A stretch of DNA of 64,000 nt, from NCBI RefSeq assembly GCF_001586275.1, contig NZ_CP014545.1, positions 3,250,501 through 3,314,500 on the forward strand, in the 5' to 3' direction. The position numbers and the translations under genes are program-made. The stretch's first letter is position 1, and each line of letters starts with the position of its first letter. This document shows, in pieces, positions 26,270 to 36,352 of the stretch. The DNA is from Sphingorhabdus sp. M41. Its GTDB lineage: Bacteria; Pseudomonadota; Alphaproteobacteria; Sphingomonadales; Sphingomonadaceae. The notes beneath the pieces are model-generated. The model saw nothing but the letters and a program-made list of their open reading frames with translations. It had not been told where the DNA came from and ran no database searches.

Positions 26270-27379
26270 GTGAAAACAATATTGGTGATCGGCGCTCGTG
26301 GCATTCCGGATGTCGAGGGCGGCGTGGAAAAAAATGCGGAACGGCTCTTTCCGCTCCTTGCCAGCCGCGGCTGGAAAGTGTGCATCGCTGGCGTGAAACC
26401 CTATATCGAGACCGGCCAGTATCGCGGCGTTTCCCTCTGGCGCGCTCCGTCTTTGGGTTTCCTGAAAATCGACCGACTGCTTTATATTTTGGCAACGTTG
26501 GTCAAGGCACTCCGGATGCGACCGGACATCGTCCATTTTACCTGCCTGGAAGCTGCAGTGCTGCTTTGGGCTTACAAGCTGATCGGTTGCAAAATCGTGG
26601 TGCGCTACGGGGCTGACTGCCATGCCCATCCGTGGAGCGGGCCGAGAAAATGGACCATGCGATGCGCTCAATATCAATTGCGCTGGGCCGACAAGATTAT
26701 CGCCGTCACGCCCGCACTAGCCAAAAAATTGGCCGCATCCGGCAAGATCCAGAATATCCATGTCATTGGCAACGCGCTGGACCGGGCCGAGAATTTCCCG
26801 GACGACTCGCGCGCGCCCATCGAAGGCGATTATATGCTTTTTGTCGGCCAGATATCGCAAAAGAAGAATATCCACCGCCTGATTTCTGCCTTTCGCGTCT
26901 TTGCCAAAAGCCATCCGCAGATGCAGCTGGTGATCGTCGGCGAATGGGACAAAAACGCGGATCGCAAGAAAATCGTGGCACTGGGTGATCCAAGGATAGT
27001 GATGCTCGGCAGTCTGCCGCGATCAGGACTGGCTCCGCTCTATCGCGGTGCGCGAATCTTCGTGAACCCGTCGATCCGAGAAGGCCATTCCAATACTTTG
27101 CTCGAAGCAATTAGTTTTGGCTGTCCGCTATTGTTGAGCGATCTGCCGGAAAACCGGGACCTCCGTCTCAATGCCAAACATTATTTCAGTCCGGGCAATA
27201 TCCGGAGCATGGTGAGCGCGCTCAACCGCGCCCACGCCAATCCCGATGCATTCCGGGTCGCCAAAGATCGCTTTCCGCAGTGGGAGGAAATTGCGGAACA
27301 GACGATTCATGTCTACGAGAAACTGTTCGCCGATGACGCCGCCCATCAGGCTGCGCAAGGCGAACCATCACGAATCTAG
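26270..27379 (+). CDS. Family 4 glycosyltransferase (GT-B)
   Basis: This is a 369-residue GT-B glycosyltransferase. The N-terminal Rossmann half begins ILVIGARGIPDVEGGVEK with the glycine-rich acceptor loop. The C-terminal half has LFVGQISQKKNIHRLISAF and the nucleotide-sugar motif NPSIREGHSNTLLEAISFGCP, where Glu residues hold the donor. It transfers a sugar to a lipid carrier or exopolysaccharide precursor on the cytoplasmic face. It starts with GTG at 26270 after AGCAGGAAAA. The gene stands alone between unrelated operons, so no pathway can be assigned. Confidence 0.87.
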   Translation: MKTILVIGARGIPDVEGGVEKNAERLFPLLASRGWKVCIAGVKPYIETGQYRGVSLWRAPSLGFLKIDRLLYILATLVKALRMRPDIVHFTCLEAAVLLWAYKLIGCKIVVRYGADCHAHPWSGPRKWTMRCAQYQLRWADKIIAVTPALAKKLAASGKIQNIHVIGNALDRAENFPDDSRAPIEGDYMLFVGQISQKKNIHRLISAFRVFAKSHPQMQLVIVGEWDKNADRKKIVALGDPRIVMLGSLPRSGLAPLYRGARIFVNPSIREGHSNTLLEAISFGCPLLLSDLPENRDLRLNAKHYFSPGNIRSMVSALNRAHANPDAFRVAKDRFPQWEEIAEQTIHVYEKLFADDAAHQAAQGEPSRI

Positions 27380-27705
27380 TTTAGTCGACCGACTGCCGTC
27401 ATCCCGACCCCGGGACCAGAGCTGATCCGGCACGCCGACAGTTCGGACAACCGCTTGTTCCTAGCAAAAATCGACTCAGAAGGGAGGCGCCGTCCGGTCT
27501 CCGGTTCACCGAAATCATGGCATTTGCGCCATTGACGTTCATCGAACGCCGCTCCGATTTGGTCGAAAGGCGCTCATCAGGTTACTTTTGTTACCTTAGG
27601 CCTTCTCCCTGAAAGCGATTTTACCGCTATTGGGACGGGAGAGGCTTGGATGAGGGATAGCCAAGAGCGACATATTGCCGGCATTTTTGCCGGGGCGGCC
27701 AGATC
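27380..27705. promoter_or_regulatory. Leader region of the RND efflux operon
   Basis: This 326-bp gap has no gene. AGGTTACTTTTGTTACCT (27579-27596) is an imperfect palindrome with one T/T mismatch around TTTT and could be an operator. CCGGCA-TTTT-TGCCGG (27678-27693) is a perfect hairpin ending 12 bases before the ATG and abutting the GGGG that would serve as ribosome site. It may limit translation. No regulator gene adjoins the operon. Confidence 0.4.
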
Positions 27706-30700
27706 ATGACGCTGACCAATCTCGCGCTGCGCTATCCCGCAGCCATTGCCGCCGGATTGGCCCTGATCGCGCTGATCGGAATCGTCTCCGCCTTCACCAC
27801 ACCGATCCAACTCTTCCCGAATATCGAGCGGCCGCAAATTTCCATGCAGGCCAACTGGCGCGCCGCCAGCCCCAAGGAAATGGAATCGGAAATCACGATC
27901 CCTATCGAAGAACAGCTACGCGGCATACCGGGGCTGGAAACGATCAACAGCTGGTCCAACAATGGCAATGTCTGGTTCAATCTGGAATTTGCGCTCGGCA
28001 CCAATATGGACAAGGCCTTTGCCGAAGTGTCGAGCCGGGCGCAGCAGGTGCGCAACTGGCCACTGGATGCCGATCGGCCGATCGTCGGCGGCGGTGGCGG
28101 TCAGCAGGGGGAATCCCTGATCTATCTGTTTCTGCAGGCGCTGCCGGACAGCAATATGGACAGCGAGGCGCTCGCCAGATTAGCCCGCGACACGATCATT
28201 CCCAAGCTGGAAACCATAGAGGGCGTGCAAGGCGTCGATTTGGAGGCACCGACCGGTGAACGGATATTGCGCATCCGCTTCGATCCCTGGCGGCTCGCCC
28301 AGCTCAATCTCACGATCGAGGAACTATCCCGCGCGGTGGGTCGCTTTCAGGATGTCGGCGGCGGCACGGTGGATGTCGGTCGCCGCGGCTATGCCTTGCG
28401 TTTCCAGGGCAATTTCACCGCCGAACAGATCGGCGACCTGACCGTTGCCCAGCGCGGAACGACGGTCATCCGGATGCGCGATGTCGCCGATATCAATGTC
28501 GGACCGGACAAGGCCTTTGGAGCGACCTATCAGAACGGCAATCCGGCAATCGGCATGCGGGTCCTGCGCGAGCCGGGCAGCAATACGCTGGACGCGATCG
28601 ACGCGGTGCTCGGCGAAGTCGAGACTTTCAACCAGAACGAGCTGCGGACAATCGGGGCAAGGATCGAAAAAAGCTTCGACCCGTCGGTGTTCATCAAGCG
28701 GGCCCTGTCCTTTCTCGGTGGCAATCTGCTCCTCGGAACCTTGCTCGCGGTCGGCTTGCTCTGGCTATTCGTCCGGCGCGCCAGAGCAACGGTGATCATT
28801 GCCGCCACCGTACCGATCTGCCTGCTTACCACGCTTGCCGTATTGGGCATGGCGGGGCGGTCAATCAACGTCATTTCGCTTGCCGGTCTCGCCTTTGCAA
28901 CCGGCATGGTGCTCGATGCCGCGATCGTGGTGATGGAAAATTTCGTGCGGATCAGAAAGCAGGGAACGGCGCCGGGCCCGGCAGCACTGGAAGCCGTGTC
29001 GCAGGTCTGGCCAGCGCTATTCGCCTCCACGGCCACGACAGTGGCAATCTTCATCCCGATCATGTTCATCCAGGATGTCGAGGGACAGCTGTTCGCTGAT
29101 CTGGCATTGACCATCGCCATATCGGTGATCGCCAGTCTGATTGTTGCGGTGACCGTATTGCCAGCCGCCGCGCGCCATTTCGGGGGCGATCTCGACATGG
29201 ATGACAATGAACGCCGCTGGGACGGCTATGCTGACAGGCTGTTCAGCCTGATCGACACGGACCGGAAACGCAGAATCTGGATTCCCGGCCTCATTCTCGC
29301 TCCCTTGCTGATCTCCTATTTTCTCTGGCCGCAGACCGACTATCTGCCGGACGTCAAACGCGATGCGGTGGATGCCTGGGTCGGCCTGCCTTCGGGGCAG
29401 ACGCTGGAAGCGGCGCGCTCGGAAATCGCCGAAGAGGTCGTGCAGCGACTGGACCCCTATCTCACGGGTGAGAAGCAGCCCGAGCTGCTCAACTATTATC
29501 TGTTCGTCAATCCATGGGGTCTGAACACCGGCATCAGGATCAAGGACCAGTCCCGGATCGAAGAGATGACCGACATCGTCAACAACGAGATTCTAGCCGG
29601 TTTCCCCGACGTCCAGGCCTTTGCCCAGCAAGGCAGCCTGTTCGGCAATTTTGGCGGCAACGGCAGTATTGAACTCTATCTCCAGGCCGAAGACGACGAA
29701 GCACTGCGACAGGCCGCTCTGGTGGCCACGGACTCGATCAACGCCGCCATTCCCGGCGCGATGGTCCGGCCGAATCCCGATCCGAATGTCGTTGTGCCCG
29801 AATTGCGGCTGACGCCCAATGACCGGCGGATCGCCGAACTGGGCATGACCCGCGATCAGGTTGGCCGCGCGGTGCGGGCGATGGGAGACGGACTCTATCT
29901 CGGCGAATATGTATCGGATGGCGAGCGGATGCGCGTGATCATGCGGGGCCTGGAAGCCGCCGATCCGGAAGCAATCGAAAGCGCTCCGATCGTTACCCCC
30001 AATGGCGGGGCCGTGCCGCTGGGCGAGGTCGCCACCCTGTTGCGCGGTGTCGGACCGACCCAGATCGCCCATGTCGACGGCCGGAAAACCCTGACCATCA
30101 ATGTCGCCCCGCCACCGGGAATGGCGCTGGGCGATGCGCTGGAAAAAATAGAAACTTCAGCCGAAGGACCTATCCGCAACGCGCTGACCGCCGGCGGTAC
30201 CCTGCGCTATGGTGGCGATGCCGATGCCTTGCTGCAGGCCATATCCTCGCTGAGCAGCAATTTCATTCTGGCCGCAGCCCTGCTGTTTGTTATTATGGCA
30301 TCGGTTTTCCGGTCTGCTTGGGATTCAGCTCTGGTGATCATTGCCCTGCCGCTGGCAACCGTTGGCGGCGTGATCGGAATCCAGATCCTGAATCTGTTCA
30401 AGCCGACACCGCTCGATCTGCTCGGCATGATCGGCTTTGTGATCCTGCTCGGGATCGTGGTCAATAATGCAATCCTGCTGATGGCCCAGGCCCGCGACTG
30501 CGAGGCCGACGGCATGACCCGCTCGGAAGCGGCCCGGACAGCGCTCAGGCTAAGGCTGCGCCCGATACTGATGACCACTGGCACCTCTGTCATTGGCATG
30601 TTGCCGCTGGCGCTGGTGCCCGGCCCGGGCAGCGCCATTTATCGCGGGCTGGCCGTCATCATCGTCGGTGGCGTCCTTGTTTCCACCATCTTCACTTTGG

Positions 30701-30810
30701 TCTTGCTGCCAGCGCTGATCCAGCTGGGCGGCGCCAGAAAATCCCGTCCTGACGAGCGCGAACCGCAGAAGAAAATGTCCGGCGGACCTGTTTTGGAGCC
30801 TGCAGAATGA
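27706..30810 (+). CDS. RND efflux transporter, inner-membrane pump
   Basis: This 1034-residue protein has the length and layout of the AcrB/MdtB (RND) family. A first membrane helix (AIAAGLALIALIGIV) is followed by a large periplasmic domain, then clusters of membrane segments around 350-500 and 860-1010 and a second periplasmic domain. A motif in TM4 (GMVLDAAIVVMENFVRI) carries the acidic residues expected in proton relay. It exports toxic compounds using the proton gradient, in complex with the adaptor and outer-membrane factor downstream. Its stop overlaps the adaptor start as ATGA. The ribosome site is poor and next to a hairpin. Confidence 0.93.
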   Translation: MTLTNLALRYPAAIAAGLALIALIGIVSAFTTPIQLFPNIERPQISMQANWRAASPKEMESEITIPIEEQLRGIPGLETINSWSNNGNVWFNLEFALGTNMDKAFAEVSSRAQQVRNWPLDADRPIVGGGGGQQGESLIYLFLQALPDSNMDSEALARLARDTIIPKLETIEGVQGVDLEAPTGERILRIRFDPWRLAQLNLTIEELSRAVGRFQDVGGGTVDVGRRGYALRFQGNFTAEQIGDLTVAQRGTTVIRMRDVADINVGPDKAFGATYQNGNPAIGMRVLREPGSNTLDAIDAVLGEVETFNQNELRTIGARIEKSFDPSVFIKRALSFLGGNLLLGTLLAVGLLWLFVRRARATVIIAATVPICLLTTLAVLGMAGRSINVISLAGLAFATGMVLDAAIVVMENFVRIRKQGTAPGPAALEAVSQVWPALFASTATTVAIFIPIMFIQDVEGQLFADLALTIAISVIASLIVAVTVLPAAARHFGGDLDMDDNERRWDGYADRLFSLIDTDRKRRIWIPGLILAPLLISYFLWPQTDYLPDVKRDAVDAWVGLPSGQTLEAARSEIAEEVVQRLDPYLTGEKQPELLNYYLFVNPWGLNTGIRIKDQSRIEEMTDIVNNEILAGFPDVQAFAQQGSLFGNFGGNGSIELYLQAEDDEALRQAALVATDSINAAIPGAMVRPNPDPNVVVPELRLTPNDRRIAELGMTRDQVGRAVRAMGDGLYLGEYVSDGERMRVIMRGLEAADPEAIESAPIVTPNGGAVPLGEVATLLRGVGPTQIAHVDGRKTLTINVAPPPGMALGDALEKIETSAEGPIRNALTAGGTLRYGGDADALLQAISSLSSNFILAAALLFVIMASVFRSAWDSALVIIALPLATVGGVIGIQILNLFKPTPLDLLGMIGFVILLGIVVNNAILLMAQARDCEADGMTRSEAARTALRLRLRPILMTTGTSVIGMLPLALVPGPGSAIYRGLAVIIVGGVLVSTIFTLVLLPALIQLGGARKSRPDEREPQKKMSGGPVLEPAE

Positions 30811-31970
30811 CCCTTGCCCTACCCGATCTTGTCAAAGAAAATGCTCGCTGGATTGCGGTCGGCGGAGCCGCTCTGCTCGCCGCATTGGCCTATTTTCTAT
30901 TCTTTATATCCAGCCCGGCGGACGGCCAGCAGGACGGTCCGGGTCAGGGCGGGCCGCCGCCGGCGATTGTGACGCTGGCCAAGATCGAGCAGACTGCACT
31001 GACTCCCAATTTCACCGCACCCGGCGATATCGTCGCTGATCGCGATTCGATCGTGGCCTCGGAAGTTGCCGGTCGAATCCAGTCCACTCTCAACATCGGC
31101 GCTCGCGTCGGCAAGGGCACGGTCATCGCGGTGATCGACAGCCGCAGCGCCAGGCTCGCTCGCGATCAGGCAGCAGCGGAAGTCCGGCGATTGCAGACCG
31201 AACTGACCTATCAGAACCGGCTGGTGGGACGGCTGCAACAATTGCTCAAGGAAGAGGCCGAGTCCGAAGCATCACTGGATGAAGCCGCTTCCTCCCGCGA
31301 CCAGACCCGGGCGCGATTGGCGGCTGCAAAAGTCGCGCTGGAGACAGCAAATTTTGATTTGTCCCGCACCCGTATCCGCAGCCCCTTTGCCGGACAGCTG
31401 GTTGAACGCAAGATCGAGGTCGGCGAATATGCAACGCCAGGCCGGGAAATTGCCCGTATCATCGGCCGGACCGGATCGGAAGCCCGCGTGCGCATACCGA
31501 TAGCCAGTGCCGGGTCACTCGCTGCGGGTCAGGAGATCAATATTCTCGCCAATGGCGAATCACGGACCTCGCGCATCCGCTCGGTCATCGAAACCGGCGA
31601 CGAGGTCAGCCGGACGCTGGAAGTGCGCGCGCCGATGGGCAGCCACAATCTGAAAATGGGCAGCGCGATCTCGATCACCGTGCCGACCGGGATTGAACGC
31701 CAGGTGCTCACGGCACCGCGCGATGCGCTGGTGCTGCGCGACAGCGGCATATTTGTCTATGTCGTCAACCCCAAGGACAAGACTGCCAAGCGGATCGACG
31801 TGCAGGTCGGGGAGCCGGACGGTGACCGTGTCGCCATCTCCGGAAAAATTGCCGCCGGTAATCTGATCGTGGTGCGCGGAGGCGAACGGCTGCGCGACGG
31901 CCAGCCGGTGACATGGGATGACAAAGACAAAGAAAATGCTGCAGCCATCGCCAAAAAGTCGGCGGGATAG
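30807..31970 (+). CDS. RND efflux periplasmic adaptor (MFP/HlyD family)
   Basis: The 387-residue protein has an N-terminal membrane anchor (ALLAALAYFLFFI, about 22-34). A lipoyl/barrel-sandwich half (DSIVASEVAGRIQSTLNIGARVGKGTVIAVIDS) is followed by a coiled-coil hairpin (about 115-190), the second lipoyl half (TRIRSPFAGQLVERKIEVGEY) and a beta-barrel. It bridges the RND pump and the outer-membrane channel. The ATG overlaps the pump stop, indicating coupled translation. The C-terminus is lysine-rich. Confidence 0.92.
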   Translation: MTLALPDLVKENARWIAVGGAALLAALAYFLFFISSPADGQQDGPGQGGPPPAIVTLAKIEQTALTPNFTAPGDIVADRDSIVASEVAGRIQSTLNIGARVGKGTVIAVIDSRSARLARDQAAAEVRRLQTELTYQNRLVGRLQQLLKEEAESEASLDEAASSRDQTRARLAAAKVALETANFDLSRTRIRSPFAGQLVERKIEVGEYATPGREIARIIGRTGSEARVRIPIASAGSLAAGQEINILANGESRTSRIRSVIETGDEVSRTLEVRAPMGSHNLKMGSAISITVPTGIERQVLTAPRDALVLRDSGIFVYVVNPKDKTAKRIDVQVGEPDGDRVAISGKIAAGNLIVVRGGERLRDGQPVTWDDKDKENAAAIAKKSAG

Positions 31971-31976
31971 GATCGC

Positions 31977-33362
31977 ATGAACCGAAATCTTGTTTCCATT
32001 AGCCTGCTGTTGCTGCTGTCGGCCTGCGCCATTCGCGGAGGCCCGGACCTCGACCGGACCGTTGTTCCCGATGCGCCGGACAATTGGTCATCGCGTCCCG
32101 AATTGGCGACGATCAGTGACAATGATGGCGACATCGCACCGCTTTACCCGGACGGCTGGATCCGCTCCTTCTCTGATGAGACACTGGAACAGGCGGTGCG
32201 AGAGTCCTTTGCCCATAACCGCAATCTGCAGTCGGTACTGGCGCAATTGCGGGCAGCGCGGGCGGCGATGCGGGTGTCGCGCGCCGGTCTGTTTCCGCAA
32301 GTCGATCTGTCAGGCTCGGTGACCGATGCCGAGAATGCCGCAACCGTCTATGACGGGTCTCTGGCAGCGAGCTGGGAAATTGACATCTGGGGCCGCAATC
32401 TGGCGCTGGCCGGGGCGGGCAATGCCGATGCGCGCGCCGCCGCCGCAGATTTTGCCGCGGCCAGACAGGCGCTCGCCGCTGGTGTCGCCCGTGCCTGGTA
32501 TGATCGCAGCGCCGCGGCACTCACCTATGATCTCGGCATTCGCGATCTGGAACGACGCAAGGATACGCTGCGCATCACCAATGCACGGTTCCGCGCCGGG
32601 CTCGCCTCCCGCCTCGACGTCCGGCTGGCGCAAGTCGCCGTGTCGAACAGCGAAGACCGGCTGGAAGCGGCGGTGCGCGCTTCGGCCAATAGCGCGCGAG
32701 CACTGGAGGTGCTGACCGGCCGCTACCCGGCGGGTGAAGCGAGGGGCGCATCTGCCCTGATCACCCCGGCCTCGTTTCCCGCCGTGACCGCGCCCGTATC
32801 GGTGCTAGCAAATCGTCCCGATCTGATTGCAGCCGAAGCGCGGGTGGCTGCTGCGGGCCTCCGGGCAAGGGAGGCCCGCCACGCCATGTTTCCGCAATTG
32901 AACCTGCGCTTCGACGCCAATAGCTCTGCCGGTAATTTCGGCGACCTTTTCGATCCGGGCACCTATATCAATGCAATCACCGGCGGGCTGCTGCAGCCGC
33001 TGTTCCGGGGCGGCGCGCTGCTCGCCGAAGCGGACCGGCAAGGAGAGCAAGCGCGCTCGGCATTGTTCGATTATGCCCAGGCGACGCTCACCGCATATCA
33101 GGAAGTCGAAAACCGGCTCGATGCCGAAGCCACGCTTGCCCGGCAAGTCGATGCCACGGCGACCGCCGCCGAAGAGGCAGGCGCAGCGGTGGTCCTGACC
33201 CGCAGCCGCTATATCAACGGGCGTTCAACGATATTCGACCTGATCAATTCGCAGACCACGGCGATCGCCGCCGAGACCCGTGCAATCGAGGCCCGGCGCG
33301 CGCGCATCGAAAACCGTATCAACCTGCATCTGGCGCTGGGCAACGAACCGCTCAGCGCCTAG
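31977..33362 (+). CDS. Outer-membrane efflux lipoprotein, NodT/OprM family
   Basis: This is a 461-residue TolC-like outer-membrane factor. The signal MNRNLVSISLLLLLSACAIRGG contains a lipobox with acylated Cys at about 17. Two repeats typical of the family follow, each with long helices (QAVRESFAHNRNLQSVLAQLRAARAAM; AEADRQGEQARSALFDYAQATLTAYQEVENRL). It completes the tripartite pump begun at 27706 and starts six bases after the adaptor. It ends ten bases before the convergent TonB receptor gene with no clear terminator. Confidence 0.92.
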   Translation: MNRNLVSISLLLLLSACAIRGGPDLDRTVVPDAPDNWSSRPELATISDNDGDIAPLYPDGWIRSFSDETLEQAVRESFAHNRNLQSVLAQLRAARAAMRVSRAGLFPQVDLSGSVTDAENAATVYDGSLAASWEIDIWGRNLALAGAGNADARAAAADFAAARQALAAGVARAWYDRSAAALTYDLGIRDLERRKDTLRITNARFRAGLASRLDVRLAQVAVSNSEDRLEAAVRASANSARALEVLTGRYPAGEARGASALITPASFPAVTAPVSVLANRPDLIAAEARVAAAGLRAREARHAMFPQLNLRFDANSSAGNFGDLFDPGTYINAITGGLLQPLFRGGALLAEADRQGEQARSALFDYAQATLTAYQEVENRLDAEATLARQVDATATAAEEAGAAVVLTRSRYINGRSTIFDLINSQTTAIAAETRAIEARRARIENRINLHLALGNEPLSA

Positions 33363-33371
33363 GCGTCGCCG

Positions 33372-35897
33372 TCAGAATTTATATCCGACTTCGACACCGA
33401 AGCGGCGCAAACCACCGGGTGAAATGAACGAACCGCCAAATTCAACCGCGGTGATCACCTCGTTGAGATAGCGCTTGTCGAGCAGATTGTCGGCAAAGGC
33501 GGTTACATTCCAATTGTCCCCTTCCAGTCCGAAACGCAGATCCAGCACGCCAAAGGCATCACGCTGGGTAACAGACGTGTCGTTATCCCCGACAAAGGCT
33601 GGTAGAGCCAGAGCGGAGCCGGGCAACAGACCACTGAACAGGGTCGGACCGGTATCTTCCTGCACCGTATGGAACCAGGTCGGACCGGTAATCCGATAGT
33701 CGGCGCGCATCACCAGGTCAAAACTGGTCGCGATCGGGGCGACGATCTGTGTGCCCAGATTGATCGTATAATCTGCGGTATGGGGTGACTTGTTGCCGAC
33801 CGTATAGGGACGGGAGGCATTGGCCTTGATCTCGCTTTCGGTGACATTGACCGAGCCAAAAATATCCCAGCCCTCGACAATTTCTGCATTGGCGTTGAAT
33901 TCGATGCCATAAATATCGACCTTGTCGATATTCGAGACCACCCGCAGCAGACCAAAGGCACCAACGAAAAATTCGAAGAACTGCATGTCGTCGACTTTGG
34001 TATAATAGCCGGCCAGATCGAAGGTGATCGCGTCATTGGCCGCAGATCCCTTGAAACCGGCCTCGAAAGCGCTCGATGTTTCCTTGCGGTAAATATCGTT
34101 GATCAGCACATTGGTACCAAGGAACTGGTTGAAATTCTGGTCGACGATCGCGGCCGATCCCTGATTGTTGAACCCGCCCGATTTGAAACCGATACCCCAG
34201 TTGGCGTAAAAGTTCAGATTGTCGGTCAGACCATAGCGCAGCGAGAGTTTTGGCTGCAGCTCCTTGAACGTCTGCTTCTGATCGGGGATGGCGCCGAAAG
34301 CCTGGCCCGGGTTGATCGGGCCGCCGGTGATCGGATCGGTGACCAGTGGCACCCGGCTGGAAACTTCCCGCTGCTCGATATCATAGCGCAGCGCCAGGCT
34401 GACATCGAAATTGTCGGCAACTTCATAATCAATCGAACCAAAGGCGGCATAGACATTGGTGTTGAAATTGTCGGCAAACAGCTGCGAAGTCGGGTTGCTG
34501 CTGTTCGCGTCATTATATAATTGTCTGGTGACTCCCTGCCCGAGATCTGCACCGAGGCTGACTCCGACATCGCGGTCGATGTTCAGATAATAGGCACCAA
34601 TCTGCCAGGCCAGCGGCCCGTCGCCATTGGAGGCGAGCCGGATTTCGGCGCTGATATCGGTCTGTTCGCGAATTTGATATTGGGTACCGTCACAAGTCGT
34701 TGGGCTGTAAGCGCCGAGAGTTGAACCATTGACCGGATCAAAAATGAACGGAATCGGGTTGTTGCCGACAAAGGTCGGTGCATTGAGCGGAAAGCCGGTC
34801 AATTGCGCCGTGGTCGCGAAACAGCTGTTCGACGCCGCTACCGACGCCGGCGTTGCCCCGGGGAAGGTATAGCGCGCGAAATCCGCCGATGTGCCGTCTG
34901 CGGTCAACGCCTGGTCGACATCGCTGTAAAGCGCCCAGGCGGTAAGCGTCATCGCCTCAAATTCATGCGTCAGCTTGACCGATGTTTCGAAGGTGGTCTG
35001 GTCATTGGTCGGACGGATGTTCGAATAATAGCCGAATTCGTGCGTGTTCACGTCTTCAAAAAAGGCCGGATCGACACCGGCGAAATTTGGCAGATGGAAA
35101 GCGGTGTTGAAATTGATGGAGGCGCCGGAAAGATCGGCATAGCGCGCTTTCACGTCGATTTCGGTCGCATCGCCCAGTTCGGCGACAAAACGCCCGTCGA
35201 CCGACCAGGTTTCCTGATCATCGACCACTTTTCTGTTGTTCAGAAAGCTGTTGCGATAAAAACCGTCGCTGGTGTTATAGGATGCCGACAGCACCAGACC
35301 GGCGCTGTCGCCAATCGGTGTGGAAATATAACCGGACGCCTTATATGTATTGTCCTCCGCCGCGCTGAGCTTGACGCCGCCTTCCAATATGTCCCCGGGC
35401 TTGAGCGTCTGGATGACAATCGCCCCCGCCGCAGCATTGCGGCCATAGAGAGCGCCCTGCGGGCCTTTCAGGATTTCGATCTGGCGCAATGTACCCTGAT
35501 CCTGGTTGAGCTGGGCGGTATTGGTCTTGAGAATGCCGTCAACCACCAGCGCAACCGAGCTTTCGGCATCACGCGCGCCGTTGATGCCGCGAATGTTGAT
35601 CTGGGTGTCGCCCGCTTCTGCGGTGCCGCTGACAATCGTCACGCCGGCAGTCAACTGGACAAATTCATCCGCCTGCTGGACGCCGGTACGGTCGAGCATT
35701 TCTTCGGTAAACACCGTGACCGATGCCGGCACTTCGGCGAGCAATTCATCCTGACGGCGCGCAGTGACGATGATGACATTGCTGTCCTGGCCTTCGCTGG
35801 CATCCTGTTCGCCGCCGGTTTGGGCGAGAGCCGGATTGAAACTTACCAGCGCGGCTAAGCCGGCTGAAAGTGAAAGAGCTGTTTTGATGCGACGCAT
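33372..35897 (-). CDS. TonB-dependent receptor of the GntR-associated catabolic cluster
   Basis: This is an 841-residue receptor with a signal peptide ending at NPALAQ. The plug begins NVIIVTARRQDELLAEVPAS and includes INIRGINGARDAESSVALVVDG and GPQGALYGRNAAAGAI. The barrel ends in VEVGYKF with the terminal Phe needed for assembly. ATG at 35897 is preceded by AAGGAAG; a longer frame to 35951 adds no signal-like sequence. It lies downstream of two NTF2-fold genes and the racemase-fold gene on the same strand, so it probably imports the substrate handled by that cluster. The ligand is unknown. Confidence 0.92.
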   Translation of the reverse strand: MRRIKTALSLSAGLAALVSFNPALAQTGGEQDASEGQDSNVIIVTARRQDELLAEVPASVTVFTEEMLDRTGVQQADEFVQLTAGVTIVSGTAEAGDTQINIRGINGARDAESSVALVVDGILKTNTAQLNQDQGTLRQIEILKGPQGALYGRNAAAGAIVIQTLKPGDILEGGVKLSAAEDNTYKASGYISTPIGDSAGLVLSASYNTSDGFYRNSFLNNRKVVDDQETWSVDGRFVAELGDATEIDVKARYADLSGASINFNTAFHLPNFAGVDPAFFEDVNTHEFGYYSNIRPTNDQTTFETSVKLTHEFEAMTLTAWALYSDVDQALTADGTSADFARYTFPGATPASVAASNSCFATTAQLTGFPLNAPTFVGNNPIPFIFDPVNGSTLGAYSPTTCDGTQYQIREQTDISAEIRLASNGDGPLAWQIGAYYLNIDRDVGVSLGADLGQGVTRQLYNDANSSNPTSQLFADNFNTNVYAAFGSIDYEVADNFDVSLALRYDIEQREVSSRVPLVTDPITGGPINPGQAFGAIPDQKQTFKELQPKLSLRYGLTDNLNFYANWGIGFKSGGFNNQGSAAIVDQNFNQFLGTNVLINDIYRKETSSAFEAGFKGSAANDAITFDLAGYYTKVDDMQFFEFFVGAFGLLRVVSNIDKVDIYGIEFNANAEIVEGWDIFGSVNVTESEIKANASRPYTVGNKSPHTADYTINLGTQIVAPIATSFDLVMRADYRITGPTWFHTVQEDTGPTLFSGLLPGSALALPAFVGDNDTSVTQRDAFGVLDLRFGLEGDNWNVTAFADNLLDKRYLNEVITAVEFGGSFISPGGLRRFGVEVGYKF

Positions 35898-35953
35898 TTT
35901 TCTTCCTTCCCTGGATGGAATGATTTGCAGGTCTTTTGACCCGTCAAACAAAT

Positions 35954-36352
35954 TTAAACGAGCACATTGGCTCCGCTCATATAGACATAGACTTCCTGAA
36001 ATTTACCGTCCCGGACTCTCCAAAAATTGGTGTTGTTGAGCAATGTTACCCCGCCATCGGCGTCGGTCAGTTCCGCAACAAAGCTGGCTGTGATCCGGCC
36101 ATTGGCTTCATCGACGGTACAGGTAAAATCGCGGTGGACGATGATTTTATAACTATCGAAAAAATCTTCGAACATCCGCCGGATTTCCGCCTTGCCGCTA
36201 TGGCGGGTAAAGGCAGTCTGGACACAGAAGAGCGCGCCGTCGTGGAAACAGTCGAGTGCCGCCTGCATATTCTTCGCATCGACATTGCCGAAATAGGTCC
36301 TGGTCGCCAGTTCGATGAGCGCGTCGCGGGAGAGGCCGGGTTCATATTGCAT
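35954..36352 (-). CDS. NTF2-fold (SnoaL-like) protein A
   Basis: This is a 132-residue single-domain protein of the NTF2/SnoaL/ketosteroid-isomerase-like fold. An N-terminal helix (LIELATRTYFGNVDAKNMQAALDCFHDGALF) is followed by beta strands ending FWRVRDGKFQEVYVYMSG. Members act as isomerases, cyclases, dehydratases or binding proteins. It is homologous to the next gene upstream, and the two could form a heteromer. The ATG shares a base with the TGA of that gene (TGATG). Its function is unknown; context suggests isomerisation or ring chemistry in the catabolic pathway. Confidence 0.75.
   Translation of the reverse strand: MQYEPGLSRDALIELATRTYFGNVDAKNMQAALDCFHDGALFCVQTAFTRHSGKAEIRRMFEDFFDSYKIIVHRDFTCTVDEANGRITASFVAELTDADGGVTLLNNTNFWRVRDGKFQEVYVYMSGANVLV

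Noticed and set aside
27390-27450. Dispersed palindromic repeat after the glycosyltransferase
   Set aside because: The stretch around the ATCCCGACCCCGGGACC string resembles fragments of a common repeat, but no matching inverted arm was found.
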